64,000 nt of DNA from Tethya wilhelma (GCA_964030475.1 CAXIPT010000001.1:23094776-23158775), one strand, 5' to 3'. Counted from the first letter of the stretch, positions 1 to 11,245 are shown. Translations and numbers: made by a program. Notes: generated by a model not told the origin, from the letters alone.

Positions 1-479
1 TCAACATTATTAAGTTTGCTACATTATAGCTATCATATATATTATAAGTGAATACAAATAATGACAGCAAAGAACTTAATTCCTTAATGAATGTTAGGTT
101 GTATAGTCCATCCATCAAAGGATCACTGCTTTAACGGACATTTCAATTTTTTCGTAAAAGACACTGGTGTTTTCACACAGTGTGTATGAAACCAACGTTC
201 ACAAAATCACATCCAACCCAATTGGCTGCCTCTTTTTTCTTGTGCTTTGCTTCACATCTGTTAGGGTCAATAGTTGATGAATATTTTTTCTTTGCCCTAG
301 TTCTTTTAGGAGAGAGTGGTAGTTGAGTGACTGTGAGGGGGCCTTTTCCTGTTTTTCTGTATGTGTTGTTTCAATGGCTTGGGTGGAAGATTTTCCTCAC
401 CAACAATTGGTTCATGTTAACCTGTAAGGGTTACCTTGTCTTCAGCAGTGCTAATGGTTACTTTGTCTTCACTATTGCC

Positions 480-700
480 GAGGGTCACTGTGTCTTCGCT
501 AGTGCCGAGGGGGACTTCATCTTCACCAGTGCCGAGGGGGGCTTCATCTTCACTAGTGCCAAGGGGGACTTCATCTTCACCAGTGCTAAGGGGGACTTCA
601 TCTTCACCAGCGCCGAGGGGACTTCATCTTCACCAATGCCAAGGAGGACTTCATCTTCACCAATGCGAAGGGGGACTGCATCTTCACCAGTGTACATGTC
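480..700. repeat. Minisatellite, about 30-bp unit, roughly 7 copies
   Basis: Units of the form gtgccgagggggacttcatc plus tcaccagt follow one another head to tail, with small differences. Most units have five G in the central run. One near 613 has four, which breaks the 3-fold periodicity of the unit and any reading frame across it. Confidence 0.85.
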
Positions 701-985
701 AAAGAAATTGTTCATCTTCTTGGATGTCAGAACCAGGAGCAGCTTTTATTTTAGCACTTGCAACACTTTGTTTTGGTGGCAGTGTATCCATGTCATCCAA
801 TATCCCACTGTCATTGTGGCTTTCTTGTTCTAAAAATTTAGCGAACATTTATAGGTAGGGAAATCATTTTAATAAAAAAGTTATTATATATTAATCCAAA
901 TCATGCATTATGTTAAACATTTACCATCTAGATTGCTGTCAAGTAATTCAAAGAACTCAGGTGGGATATCACCTTTTAATATGAG
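485..985 (-). pseudogene. Minus-strand gene fragment with an intron and repeat-encoded acidic tail
   Basis: Two coding-like exons can be read on the minus strand. The first (985 to 925) ends in ELLDSNLD and meets a GT donor at 924-923. The second starts at 829 after a TTTTTAG acceptor. The codon split (G|AA) keeps the frame and gives DEQESHNDSGILDDMDTLPP and then an acidic stretch. The frame then stops, while a neighbouring frame runs through the minisatellite at 480-700 as decapeptide-like units (GEDEVPLGIG type) until a one-base loss in one unit switches frame again. The upstream part is cut by the LINE at about 985. The piece at 2591-2815, beyond the LINE, also looks coding on the minus strand and contains a similar IRGVALILK motif, so it may be the other half. 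No family was recognised. Confidence 0.35.
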
Positions 986-2590
986 GACAACTCTTAGCAT
1001 CTGTCCCAAGTGACTGGAAGCTGGCCAACATCACACCTGTGTTTAAGAGTAAGGGTGATCCTCGATGTGTGGGCAATTACAGGCCTATCTCCCTGCTATC
1101 TATACCATCAAAGATCCTGGAACGGGTTGTTCACAACCGCCTTCTCAACTATCTACTATCCAATTGCCTGCTCTCATTCCGCCAATTTGGTTTCTGCCCT
1201 GGCAGCTCTACTCAAGAGGCTCTGCTCACTGCTACTCATGACTGGTCCACCTGTCTAGACAGAGGTTCTTCAGTGGCTGCAGTTTTCTTTGATTTATCAA
1301 AGGCCTTTGACGGTACCACATTGTCAGCTACTGTCTTCTTTCAATAGAATGGTGTCTCTGGCCAACTCTTAAAATGGTTCCGTAACTATCTCTCGAATAG
1401 GTCCTTGAGGGTTGTTATTGATGGTCACTCCTCTGTGACTCGGGCTGCTACCTCTGGTGTGGCCACAGAGATCTATCTTGGGACCCTTATTGTTCTCCAT
1501 CTACCTCAACCCACTTACTATGGTGCCATTGTCACAGGGTACCTCGTTGATCTTGTATGCAGATGACATTGTCCTCTACAGGCCCATCTCCTCTCCATCT
1601 GACATTGATGCTCTCCAAAGTGACGTTAACTCAATTGCTGACTGGATTTCTGGTTCTGGTCTGTCTCTGAATGCAAGCAAATCCAAGCTCCTCCTCCTCT
1701 CCCGCAAGCGTTCTCGCCCTGCCGTTGTTGTAAGTGTGGACAATGTTGTCCTGCCTATTGTTGACTCTGTCTGCTACCTTGGTGTCACTATCACTAGTGA
1801 CCTCAAGTGGTCTGCTCATGTTTCCAACACCTGTTCTAAAGCCAGGCAACAACTTGGTATTATCCATCACACCTTTCATGAAGCTAACTCTAGGACTCTT
1901 GCACATCTCTACCGCTGCCTTGTCCTACCTACCCTTGACTACTGTAGCTGTGTCTGGGATCCGAGCCCGAGGTTCCTGATTGACAAGCTGGAGGCAGTGC
2001 AGAAGTTTGCCACCAAAGTGATCCTCAAGCAGTGGTCGAGCTCTAGGTGCTTTCACTCTCTACCTCACTCCAATGTCTCCCACCCCTTAATGTTAAACTC
2101 TCTTCGTGAGAGGAGGTGGAAGCAGAAAGCATTAGTATGTGCCAGAATTCTCAAGGGCTGTTCAATCATCCCACCAACTGTCTATTCACTCAATCCCAAC
2201 ACAAGCACTAGACTCAATCACTCCTTTTCATTGGCCACTCCCTTTGCCAAGACTTCTGCACATCAATCTTCCTTTTTCGTCAGCAGCACCCGTATCTGGA
2301 ACAGTCTACCTTGTCATGTTGTCTCAGCTCCATCTGGGTTATCTTTTAAATGTAGACTGAAATCTTTAACATTGTTTACCATTTAAGCCTTGTTTCTGTC
2401 AGTTGCTTGTTCTTATTTCTGTCTCTATGTATAGTTGCTGTAGTTGCTTTCTCTTTTGTCTATTTTCCTTTTGCCGGACTGGCTTTATATTAGCATTTAG
2501 TTGCTACTTGCGAAATGTCCTAATGCTCACTCTATTGTGCATTAAAGAGTTTACATAAAAATCAAAAAATCAAAAAAAAAAAAAAAAAAA
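985..2590 (+). mobile_element. 5'-truncated, frameshifted non-LTR retrotransposon (LINE) with poly(A) tail
   Basis: The sequence encodes a LINE reverse transcriptase from the SDWKLANITPVFK block, through GNYRPISLLSIPSKILERVV and FFDLSKAFD, to the catalytic YADD at 1555-1566. It continues to the usual C-terminal block (STRIWNSLPCHVV) and stops at 2386. The frame is broken after 1347 and again near 1460, where GVPQRSILGP is split by one extra base, so it is dead. The endonuclease domain is missing. The 3' end is an A-rich tail (2560-2590). The motif spacing fits the CR1/L2/Jockey group; the exact clade was not decided. It lies between two minus-strand coding-like pieces and probably interrupts a gene. 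No clear target duplication was found. Confidence 0.9.
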
Positions 2591-2815
2591 TCACTGTTCT
2601 TTCTGTCGATCTCCAGGTTAGTAGCAGTAGGTCTTAGGAAGAATTGTGATGCTGTTGTATTGACATTACTCCTCTTTCTCAGCTTCCTCCTTATGGAGCT
2701 CTCATCCTCATGTTCAATACCATAGTCATCCAAAGCCTGAAGTAGATCCTTTAATATAAGAGCCACTCCTCTGATGTTGCTATCCTCGACTGAGTACGAG
2801 CATTGTGGATTAATC
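2591..2815 (-). pseudogene. Minus-strand coding-like segment, interrupted gene
   Basis: The minus strand is open and shows protein-like composition: acidic and basic blocks such as DDYGIEHEDESSIRRKLRKR. It directly abuts the LINE poly(A) tail on one side and the dispersed repeat with the CCCAGTAC hairpin on the other. It shares an R-V-LILK motif with the exon at 925-985. No family was recognised. It may be part of the gene split by the LINE. Confidence 0.3.
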
Positions 2816-3772
2816 ACTTGTAATATTCCCAGTACGGTAGTACTGGGTACATAGGAATGGCACGGATGGCCCTTTAGCGCAATACAAATATTCATGCGAA
2901 TAACTCTGCAAAAACTGAGCGCTTAGCACTAAAAGGCTTCTTAAGCTACTCTTTAGCTCTTTCTCTTTCTAATGAGCCCAAAAACATGGCCTAAAAACAT
3001 CGCTAAAGTAACAAACACAAATATATCAAACCTCCAATTTTCTCCATCTTCTTCTTATTCTTCTTCTTCTATCTTGGCTCAACTTTTCTCAGAGACTGTT
3101 CACTTTTAGAAGCTGATTCTTGAACGAACAAACTTGGTTTCTTTGGGAACAGTCGCTTTTGCCATTGGTTTTTGTATCTCTCATTCAGTTGCTAGATACA
3201 AGGCGAAAAGCGCCTTCTCCATATGGCGGCCATTAATTTCTAAACATGCATTATTCATTAGCTAACGACCCTTTCCATAATCAAGTGCGCATTAATTAGA
3301 ATATGTTGCAGCATGCAGTATTCTGAATTCCAGTGGCGGATCCAGGGGGGTTGACAGGCTTCCACGGAACTCCCCTTTCAGCTGAGACCTCGCATTATAA
3401 TTAACTGTGCAGATTGGAAAAGGCCAAGATGGAACCCTCCTTTCAATTCAAAATCACGCTGAATATTAGTCTTTTGTGAAAAATATAGAGTTTCTTGCCG
3501 TTTTTTTCTTCTAATCAGGCTTTTTTGGCAAAATTTTAGCTGCACAAGCGCTAAAGGGGCAAGGCTGTTGCAACCAGAAGTGGGCGTGGCTAAATAAAAT
3601 TTTTCACGTGCTCCACACGCATTGATTAGAACCCCCCCTATTCAATTTCCTAGATACGCCACTGAATTCTGTGCTATCCTGTCGTTCTCTGTGTTTGGTT
3701 CTTCAGTAGGGAATTTATCTTTAGCTAACAAGACACAAATATAATAGACATANAAATGTAATGAGACATAGG
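2813..3772. repeat. Dispersed repeat A, about 0.95 kb copy (carries a MITE)
   Basis: It begins AATATTCCCAGTACGGTAG with a hairpin (arms CCCAGTAC/GTACTGGG, spacer GGTA) and matches 58543-58990 for about 450 bp, including the AATAACTCTGCAAAAACTGA and TTCTCCATCTTCTTCTT blocks. Its second half (3237-3330 plus 3665-3765) matches the reverse complement of about 27490-27690. A solo terminus with the same hairpin occurs at 29735-29785. The copy is split by the MITE at 3331-3664 and ends at a single N (3773). No coding capacity was seen. Confidence 0.7.
3331..3664. mobile_element. 334-bp MITE, TIR CAGTGGCG, 5-bp target duplication AATTC
   Basis: The ends are inverted repeats: CAGTGGCGGATCCAGGGGGG on the left and, read inward from the right, CAGTGGCGTATCTAGG followed by a G run. 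AATTC flanks both sides (3326-3330 and 3665-3669). The related sequence at 27490-27690 (opposite strand) lacks the insertion and so resembles an empty site. The superfamily is unassigned: the TIR resembles hAT-like ends, but an 8-bp duplication is not seen. Confidence 0.85.
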
Positions 3773-3773
3773 A

Positions 3774-3999
3774 ATGGCCAAATCGTAAAAAAGAAAGCAA
3801 ACAAGATGGAATGGCTGTTTGAGTGTGTAAAGAATTATTCCTATGGGCAACATGAGGGACCCAACGTGGGAAGAGAGTACTACATGCAGCCCACACAGGA
3901 ATGATTCTGCGCATACTCAGACAGCCATTCGTTCTTGTTTGCTTTCTTTTTTACGATTTGGCCATGTCTCATTACATTTTCAATGTTTTTTTCACTTGT
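3774..3999. mobile_element. MITE family B copy 1 (long TIR, ACAAGTA ends), left end damaged
   Basis: Both arms carry the same inverted sequence (AGGAATGGCCAAATCGTAAA ... GATTTGGCCATGTC), followed by AATGTTTTTTTCACTTGT on the right. It matches the complete copy at 59294-59570. The left tip is altered and interrupted by the N at 3773. Confidence 0.85.
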
Positions 4000-4019
4000 G
4001 AACATAAGGTGACACAGTG

Positions 4020-4130
4020 AAATGAACTCGCTCAATCTAACAACCATTCCGGGGGCCTGGCTTGTTCGCTCACTTTTTTACGATTTGGCCATTCCTATGT
4101 TTGCATTACATTTCTAATGTTTTTTGTAAT
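4020..4130. repeat. Half-copy of a MITE B relative
   Basis: One arm only: AATGAACTCGCTCAATCT, ACGATTTGGCCATTCCTATG and CATTTCTAATGTTTTTTG. It matches 27229-27333 in the same orientation. Confidence 0.7.
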
Positions 4131-4139
4131 GGTCTATAA

Positions 4140-4747
4140 TATAATAACTATCATATTTTTTATAAGCAAAGTTTTTTTGTCCATCCGTGTGTGTGTGTGT
4201 GTGTGTGTCATGGGAGTTCACCGGAAGTGATGCGACCTCGAGCTAAATAGAATAGAATCACAAGCGCAACAAGTATGGCTGACTATTTTTGAGATCACTG
4301 ACAAGGCTTACCAGTGGGCATCCATATCCGACAAAGAAGCGTGATACAGCAGCCAATCTTTCACAAAAGAAGCGTAGCACAGGGAGAGATTTCGCTACTA
4401 AGAGTCTGCTTCTCTGTCGCTGTACACGAAACACAGCTATAGCCTGATAACGAGTTTCTTTGCCAGCTGATTGCAAAAATGGTGGAAATTGGAAAAGGGT
4501 CGTTTGTGACGTCACGTAGTGAGGTAAATTGCTGAGCTGGCCAAATTGCAGCATACAATGATTACCTTTAACTGCCCAGTTATTACTACGTAGATACCTA
4601 CCTATGTTTGTATGCATCTAGCAGTAAATATCAGTATACTTTATACATACACATGCAAGGAGCACACTCCTTGTAATTTATAAAATAAATATAGTAACAA
4701 GAATATTACACCATGCATATCAATGATAACAGTCTGAAACAATTTAC
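4140..4747. other. Non-coding stretch with GT microsatellite
   Basis: A (GT)n tract lies near 4188-4208. The rest holds a minus-strand open frame (4258-4617) with composition I do not trust as protein. No gene was identified. Confidence 0.4.
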
Positions 4748-5245
4748 CTTATGAGCATTTGCCTCTTTTGCAAACTGAACAAAGTATGTCTCCATTGACT
4801 GAACTGGATTGGCTTGGAATTTGTTGATTACTGGTACAAATGCAGTGTCAAAATAATTCAACCAGACTCTAAGGAGACAACTCTTTCACACTTGGTAGAG
4901 AACCTTTACTCGAAATCTGTATATCAGGAGGAAATGGTACTTGAATTGATGAATATGGAAAAAGGAAGAAAAAAAGAAAAAACCTAGCTCTGGTGCATTG
5001 TAATTTCAAATGTTGAACACGATGTCATAGACAGCAGAATAGAGATATTCATAGCATCATATTGAATGCTTGTTATACCTGTAAATACTCACCCTTACCA
5101 ACAAAGCAGAAGCAATAAGTACACTGCATTCCATCACTATCCGGAAATCAACCCCTGGTAAAACATGGAGAACATGTGCGTTTATCTGTTCCAGATTATC
5201 ATCAGGAATGAAGAGAGGAACAGACCAAGAGGAGATGATACAGAG
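4748..5245 (-). CDS. Unrecognised minus-strand gene fragment, two exons
   Basis: The exon near 5245-5093 reads SVPLFIPDDNLEQINAHVLH and onward to ECSVLIASALLV. It ends at overlapping strong donors (GTAAGG and GTGAGT). The exon at 4882-4748 reads VWLNYFDTAFVPVINKF and onward to FVQFAKEANAHK and meets a GTAAAT donor. A phase-0 join is possible with an AG at 4884-4883. The first block faintly resembles the IPDDNxxxxN loop of PIF1/Helitron helicases, but the following residues do not fit, so no function is claimed. It may continue beyond both ends. Confidence 0.35.
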
Positions 5246-5315
5246 CTCGTAGGTAAAGGGTATATAAATTTAGCTTATTGTATGTACATGTACTGACATT
5301 TTTATTTTCGTCCAG

Positions 5316-5861
5316 ACCTTTGACAGACGATCATCAGTTGTAAAAGAAACAGAACTCGAGCGCTGGAATTCACTCTCTTATTTGTATATGACAGGGGAAT
5401 TAGATAATGAGGAAGCTAGTGTAATTATTCTTCACAAGCTTATGTGGCGATCTGACTGTAAGTCTAGATCTATTAATGCTGTCTCAGAAGTATACATACA
5501 CACGTGCATTCAATTGTTGACATACATGACATTGTGTGTAGTTTTGAACGAGTATATGGAGGCATTGTACAATAGGCTGGAACTTCTTGCATCCAGAGAT
5601 GGTCCTGTAAATGTTGCAAAGAAAGTTCACCGAAATGGAGAACCATCACTCTCTGTGGCACCGACTAATGCACCAAAATGGACAGTTGCAAGGAAAGCAG
5701 GAACTACTATTGAGCAAGGTACGTCACGCATTATTTTTGTGTGTGTGTGTGTATGTGCGTTTATGCTAATTTAAGTTCACTCTCCACGTCACACCTACAT
5801 ATGTACAGATACTGATGTTCAAGGTGAGAAGTACTTTGTGAAGTCAATGTTTAAGCTCTAG
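5316..5861 (+). CDS. Unrecognised plus-strand gene, last three exons
   Basis: Three exons join in consistent phase: 5316-5457 (acceptor CGTCCAG, donor GTAAGT), 5542-5718 (acceptor TGTGTGTAG, donor GTACGT) and 5809-5861 (acceptor GTACAG), ending at TAG 5859-5861. The product contains RWNSLSYLYMTGELDNEEAS, LNEYMEALYNRLELLASRDG and a terminal KYFVKSMFKL. All three junctions preserve one open frame, which is good evidence for a real spliced gene or a recently alive mobile gene. The start is not found; upstream exons would overlap the opposite-strand gene at 4748-5245. No family was recognised. Confidence 0.55.
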
Positions 5862-6671
5862 ATCTGGATACACGTATAAATTCAGACTGTATGGATTGAC
5901 CTTTGGCATTGTTGTATACATGACATTGTATACATGACATTGTTATGTGATTTTGTTATCAAAAAAGGATTTATTATTATTAGTTATGATCATTAATAAT
6001 AATTATTGTAATGAGCACATTGAGAACACCATGTAAACTTGAACTATTCAAGTAGTATACAAGTAAATTATATGGTGTATACAACAGCTGTACATGCATG
6101 GGGGTTGTACCCTTAGTTCATTTACAAGCAGTGTACAAAGAAGGTATGCCAAGTGAACAATTTTGTACACTAGCTTGTAAAATTGAGTGCACAAGCCAGT
6201 TTACAATCTGTAGACAGGGCTATTTTCACCAGTGGTATATAGTTTCTCATACTTTGAATCTTTTCTTGGTACTTTTTACAGATGGTACAATATAGTGTAG
6301 AAACTATATTTCTATCATCAGAGTCTCTTTCACAATTCAGTCACACGAGTGTCTTGTGCTCTCGATTAAAGTCACGCTTCTATTTTCCCCTTTTTTCATG
6401 GGTAAGTCATTACTACTAGCTATACTATCACAGTGTTCTAGCTAGCAGAGTGGTGGTGTGCCAGCTTCTAAGCTGGCAGGCAGGGCCGTAGGCCTTGGGG
6501 GGTCTGGGGCATCCCCCCCCCCCAAAAAATTTTGAGATTTTATATGCTCTAAGGTGTATTCTGAGGCTATTTAGGGTACCAGAAGTGCAATTGAAAAGGA
6601 AGAAATTTTTTAGTCTTAGTTGACAGATCTGCACTGCTAACACTTTCTCAGCCAAAATGTTACACAGATTC
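5862..6671. other. No gene seen
   Basis: AT-rich sequence. It has a short duplicated TTGTATACATGACA motif near 5910-5940 and a GC-rich transposon-like patch near 6470-6530 (GGCAGGGCCGTAGGCC followed by G and C runs). No supported coding exon. Confidence 0.4.
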
Positions 6672-8940
6672 AAAGGTCGCCCTGTTCTGGATACAGGGAC
6701 TGGAGAAGCCCTTTGTCCAAAACAGAGTCAACGAAATCCGTAAACTGACAGCTACTGACTCTTGGAATCACTGTTGTGGAAAAGACAACCCAGCAGATAT
6801 TCCATCACGAGGCACCAGTCCTCTGTCACATGTTGTGGAAGAATGGACCAGATTGGCTAAGAAGAACCATTGAAAACACAGCTGAATCAAAGCTGCATCA
6901 ACATTTGGATCAGATACCGGAGAAATGTGTCAAAGAGCTGAAGACCAAACAGCAGAACCACATCCACAGTCTGTTAACATTGGATCAACTCACTGGTATT
7001 GGACACATCATCAGATGTGAAGATCATAGTTCCCTTTCTTGGCTCTTAAGGGTGACAGCATACATCCTGAAGTTCATAGATCTGCTCAAGAGAAGGTCAA
7101 GAGTGTCGAAACCGAATCAAAACGACACCTCGTTGCAGTCAAGTGATCTTACCAGAGAAGAGAGGTTATGGATTAAAGAATCTCAGTCCATGTTGATGCA
7201 AGACAAACACTTTGAGAGCTGGAAGAAACAATTCAACCTCTTCACAGACTCAGAGAATGTATGGAGATGTGGTGGAAGGCTAACAAATGCCCCATTGTCT
7301 TACTCTGCCAAACATCCAGTGATACTCAGTAGAGAACATCCCTTGTCGTGCAGAGTGCACACGAAAGAGTGCAACACAATGGTGTGAAGGAAACTCTCAC
7401 AGGATTGTTAAAGGAAGAAGTCTGGTAAAGATGTTGATCGGCTGATGTGTTCTGTGCCGACGATTCGATGGAAAACCATTTAGTGCTCCTCTTCCCCCAC
7501 CACTTCCAGCCTTTCGCGTAAATGAAGCACCACCGTTTGCCTACACAGCTGTCAACTTTGCAGGTCCCCTATACGTTAAGACGTATGGTGTAACCAAGAC
7601 TGCAAAATTCTGGATCTGTCTGTACACATGCTGCATCACTCGAGCTAACCATCTGGATATTGTACCTGACATGTCAACTGCTACCATTATCCACAGTCTG
7701 AAGAGATTCTGCGCCAGACGAGGACTACCAAGCAAGATAGTTTCCAACAACGGAGCAACATTCAAGGCTGCAGCACAAGTAATCAAGAAGATCATGGGCT
7801 GCCAGGAAGTAAAGCAACGTCTCTCCAAGGCTGGAGTAGAATGGAGTTTCAATCTTGAGAAAGCACCCTGGTGGGGTGGTATATTCGAGAGAATGGTCAG
7901 ATCCACCAAAAGGTGTTTGAAAAAAATGATCGGCCAAGCTAAGCTGACATATGACGAACTACTAACAGCAATCATTGAAATCGAGGCCATCATTAACTCT
8001 CCTTTGTATCCTCAGATGACCTAGACAAACCTCTAACCCCGTCACACTTGATGATAGGTCGTAAGATTCTCAGTCTGCCCGACAACCTCAGCTATGAGGA
8101 GGACATCAACGATGAGGACTTCGAAGTTAATTCAGCACGTCTCAATAGGAGAGCAAAGCACTTGAACAACGTGCTCAATCACGGTGGAGACGCGAGTACT
8201 TACTGGAATTGAGAGACACACACTGATATAGCAAAGGAAGTGCTACAGTCACTCCCATTGCCATAGGAGACGTAGTCTTGTTGCACGAAGAAAGCCAACC
8301 CAGAGGATTCTGGAAGCTGGCCATGGTAGAAGAGACCATTACCGGCAGCGACGGAAAGACTAGAGGTGCAGTGTTAAAGGTTCGGGAAAGGCAGAACAAC
8401 CACACTAAATCGCCCAGTGCAGTTACTGTATCCCCTGGAGGTCACTCACTGCCATCAGAAACAGGACACAACTGTGGAGAAACAGCCTACAGTTGACAGG
8501 CACCCCAAGACTCACTCAGAGGCATCAGCGACTTCGAAGAAGAAAAGAAGTGCAGCAATTAAAGCTCGGGAACAGATTAAGGCCTGTTCACCTGCAGAGG
8601 AGAACCAATCGGTTGACCACCATTAGTGGTCAACGTTGGGGAGGATGTTGTAGACTGTACTCTAAATAACTCGCATGTAACACTATTGTGAACAATAACA
8701 GCCTAGGGCTGGACATAGATTACAGAACAATAGACTGACATAATAACAATAGCATATGTTACATCCTACTGTACGTTGTATTGATTCATATAAAAGAAAA
8801 GAGCTAGGGCTGTATTTTCAGTCTCTCTCAATCTCTCAAAAATTCTGTGTCAGTTGACAGCATTGTTGTGCGAGAACGCTGCGTGCTCAGCTGGAGCTGA
8901 ATGGTTGTAATTGTACAGACGCCGACCGCAAATTATTACA
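6672..8940 (+). mobile_element. BEL/Pao LTR retrotransposon, 5'-truncated and decayed
   Basis: The segment starts abruptly in the RNase H tail (FVQNRVNEIRKL, GKDNPADIPSRGTSPLS). It continues through the BEL/Pao integrase zinc-binding region (WRCGGRLTNAPLSYSAKHPV) and the integrase core (KRFCARRGLPSKIVSNNG, EKAPWWGGIFERMVRSTKRC) to the C-terminal domain (VVLLHEESQPRGFWKLAMVE). The frame breaks near 7390, 8025 and 8210. Two catalytic Asp positions of the D,D35E core read as Asn (AVNFAGPLYV and SNNG), while the Glu in GGIFE remains. A purine-rich tract precedes the 3' LTR. No 5' LTR, gag, protease or polymerase portion is present. Confidence 0.92.
8646..8940 (+). repeat. 3' LTR of the BEL/Pao element
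   Basis: It starts TGTTGTAGACTG directly after the GGGGAGGA polypurine-like tract and ends ATTATTACA, giving TG...CA ends and about 295 bp. It contains a TATA-like CATATAAAAG at 8788-8797. There is no second LTR in the window to confirm the limits. Confidence 0.65.
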
Positions 8941-9070
8941 AGGAACTTAATTATAATTAAAGTCATTATACAATAAAATTAAGTCACAATACATACACTC
9001 AGACACTCACGGTTTTATACAAATAATACAATTGTGTGTGTGTGTGTGTTAGTTCACTGTGAATGAAAAA

Positions 9071-10182
9071 TTAGGATGAGTTGTTTGAAGTAGAATTGCC
9101 AACAGACACCCTCCGATTATGCATTCCACCCCAAATGTCTACTGCACGATCAAAGTCAAATGAACCAATAGGTGGCCCTTTGCAAAGGTTAGGTCCAGCA
9201 ATGTCCTTGTACTTGCTTATTGTATCGATGGTTGTTTTCAAACATGGCTGTATGAGAGCCAGATCAACATTTTCTTTTTGGAAGATTCGAGACAGACGGC
9301 TAAGATGATGGAGTATGTCGGATAACAGATATGTAGTAGCCACAAACTTATAACATGTCATGAACCTGTATAGGCAATGAGCAGTGGGCTCACTATTTTC
9401 TGATGCTTCCCTGTTTAGGCTCACTAAGACAGAAGGCAATGTACGTATAAGAGATTTGATAGCATTGTCATGCGATAATCAGCATACATCTTTTGCTTGT
9501 TTACTTGTGGGTCATCTAACACTTCCTGCATCATATGGATGGTATCGAGTTAGACACATGAGCTGCTGCTAGCGCTAGCCTATGATTAACACAGTGAATA
9601 GCAATTATTCTTGGACTATGTTCGAGTAGCTACTCCAGATATTCGTCCTGTCACTACTGCTGGACCATCACTTCCAAATGCACAGAGTTTACTGGCTTGA
9701 AAAGCTTTGAGACTTAAAAACTTTAGCATTTCTCCTTCAATAGTCTCAGCCGTACCATTAGGAATATCCGTGATTGATGTTATAATTCCATCATCAGTAA
9801 GATATCTTCCCACAAGTACAAGCGGTTTAAGAACAGAAATATCAGTTAATTCATCAGTCATCAACGAATAAAAATCACTGGATTGCAGGTCACACACAAT
9901 TTTCTCCTCTAAGACTAGTGACAAGCACTGAAGCATCTCAACTATGGATTGCTCACTGCTGTATTGAGCATTTCTACCAAGGCACAAGTAATCACAGACT
10001 TAGCGTGGCGGGGCGCCATGGTACCACACTTTAGCAAGAACACTGCTATCAAAATATAGACTATCACAACTACAAGTAGGTCTCTTTCTTTTGTCGGCCA
10101 CTTTGCCGCACGAGTTGGCAGGCCACATGATCAATTTATCAGGAAATTTGCCGATTTTGGCCATAATAATTATCGCTGACAT
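9071..10182 (-). pseudogene. hAT-like transposase remnant (DUF4371/ZNF862-like)
   Basis: On the minus strand the order is a short Cys-containing N-terminal piece (KRKRPTCSCDS, 10182-10000), then YSSEQSIVEMLQCLSLVLEE, DFYSLMTDELTD, LVLVGRYLTDDG, IPNGTAETIE and FGSDGPAVVTGRISGVATR (9987-9616), then SLNREASENSEPTAHCLYRF, YKFVATTYLLSDILHHLSRL and IQPCLKTTID (9439-9071). This order is that of hAT-type zinc-finger transposases. About 200 bp between the two main pieces is scrambled by stops, so the gene is inactive. The end towards 10182 abuts the minus-strand BEL/Pao fragment. Confidence 0.75.
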
Positions 10183-11245
10183 AGAATGACTTCACAACTT
10201 GGGTAGCTGCATTGGGGAACTGTAATTCAAAGTCAAGTACATTTTGCTTGATGCACATGGTTGGCGATGAAGGATAAGGCCAAAGGTAGTCTTATAGAGG
10301 CTCATTGCGATCATTATGCCAGAGGAAACGGTGTAGATCCTTGTCTTCTTCAGTGAGGAGCATAGCATGTGACCTATGAGAGCGGTTCCAGAAACGAATC
10401 AAGACATCTATCAGTAGTGTATGTACAACCATTAGAGTCGAGTTAAGTGAGATACCAGAGCAGCAGAGGCATCAAACACAGCACGTACCTTTGTAGTGGT
10501 ACTCGTGTTTATGCAAACAATGTGCATTGGCAGATAAAATACCTGTTCTGGAGATTTCTGAACATCATCTAGAGAGACTTCTTCAGCATGATTTTGGTCG
10601 AAGTACTCTTGGATCACATCTATGATTTATGGGAAGATTCCTTTGGAGTGAGTGGATCTCTCTAACGACAGGCAAGGCTTGAAAGCATGACTCACCAAGT
10701 TTGGTAGTCAGCGTACGTTTGGGTAATGGTACCAGAAAGTGACCTTGGTTGTCACTAGTGTGACGTTTGTTGAAGTTCTCGAGAGAGAGAGTACAATCAG
10801 CAATTACTTTCTCTTTGATTTCCAAAGATTTGTGGAGAAGATCATCACCAGTGGCAAATGATGTCAAATGAGTAGAGACCAACCCTGTCTGACCAGCATT
10901 GCCAGCTAGTACCCACCAAATTCAGCATTCAGTTCTTACGAGATCTGCGCCGCTGGCCATATGGCGTATTATCTCAACAAATGTACATACACCAAGCAGT
11001 AGGTCAATCCTTCCTGGCTTGTGATGATCAGGGTCTGCAGGTTGAAGAGATTCCAACCTTGACCAGGAATGATAGGATGCACAGGTAGGTCACCAGTGCT
11101 CTTGGGTACAATGAATGCTTTGACACTGGGGCGATCAAGATTGCATGAGTGACAGATTGTTTTCCATCACTATGGTGCAAAGCAGCTATGCCACAGATCT
11201 TTGCATTCTGGGTGAATTGGTGAAAACGCAAAGATTGAGCTAGTG
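10183..11245 (-). mobile_element. Second BEL/Pao fragment: linker and reverse transcriptase start
   Basis: The minus strand reads SLRFHQFTQNAKICGIAALH, the WWVLAG-like block, GHFLVPLPKRT, QEYFDQNHAEEVSL, VFYLPMHIVC and STTTKVRAVFDASA. It then reads LLIDVLIRFW, DKDLHRFLWHNDRNEPL, IKQNVLDFELQFPNAATQVV and KSFYV. These are consecutive Pao/BEL polyprotein blocks from just after the protease to the RT palm. Several frame changes and stops show decay. It ends at KSFYV where the hAT remnant begins. Confidence 0.85.

Noticed and set aside
327..858. Plus-strand open frames over the minisatellite
   Set aside because: They are by-products of the repeat; the minus strand shows splice signals and better composition.
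4258..4617. 119-codon minus-strand open frame
   Set aside because: No splice sites, family or composition support; the surrounding sequence looks like repeat.
5093..5245. PIF1/Helitron helicase
   Set aside because: Only a short IPDDNxxxxN-like match; the following residues do not fit the helicase, so no assignment was made.
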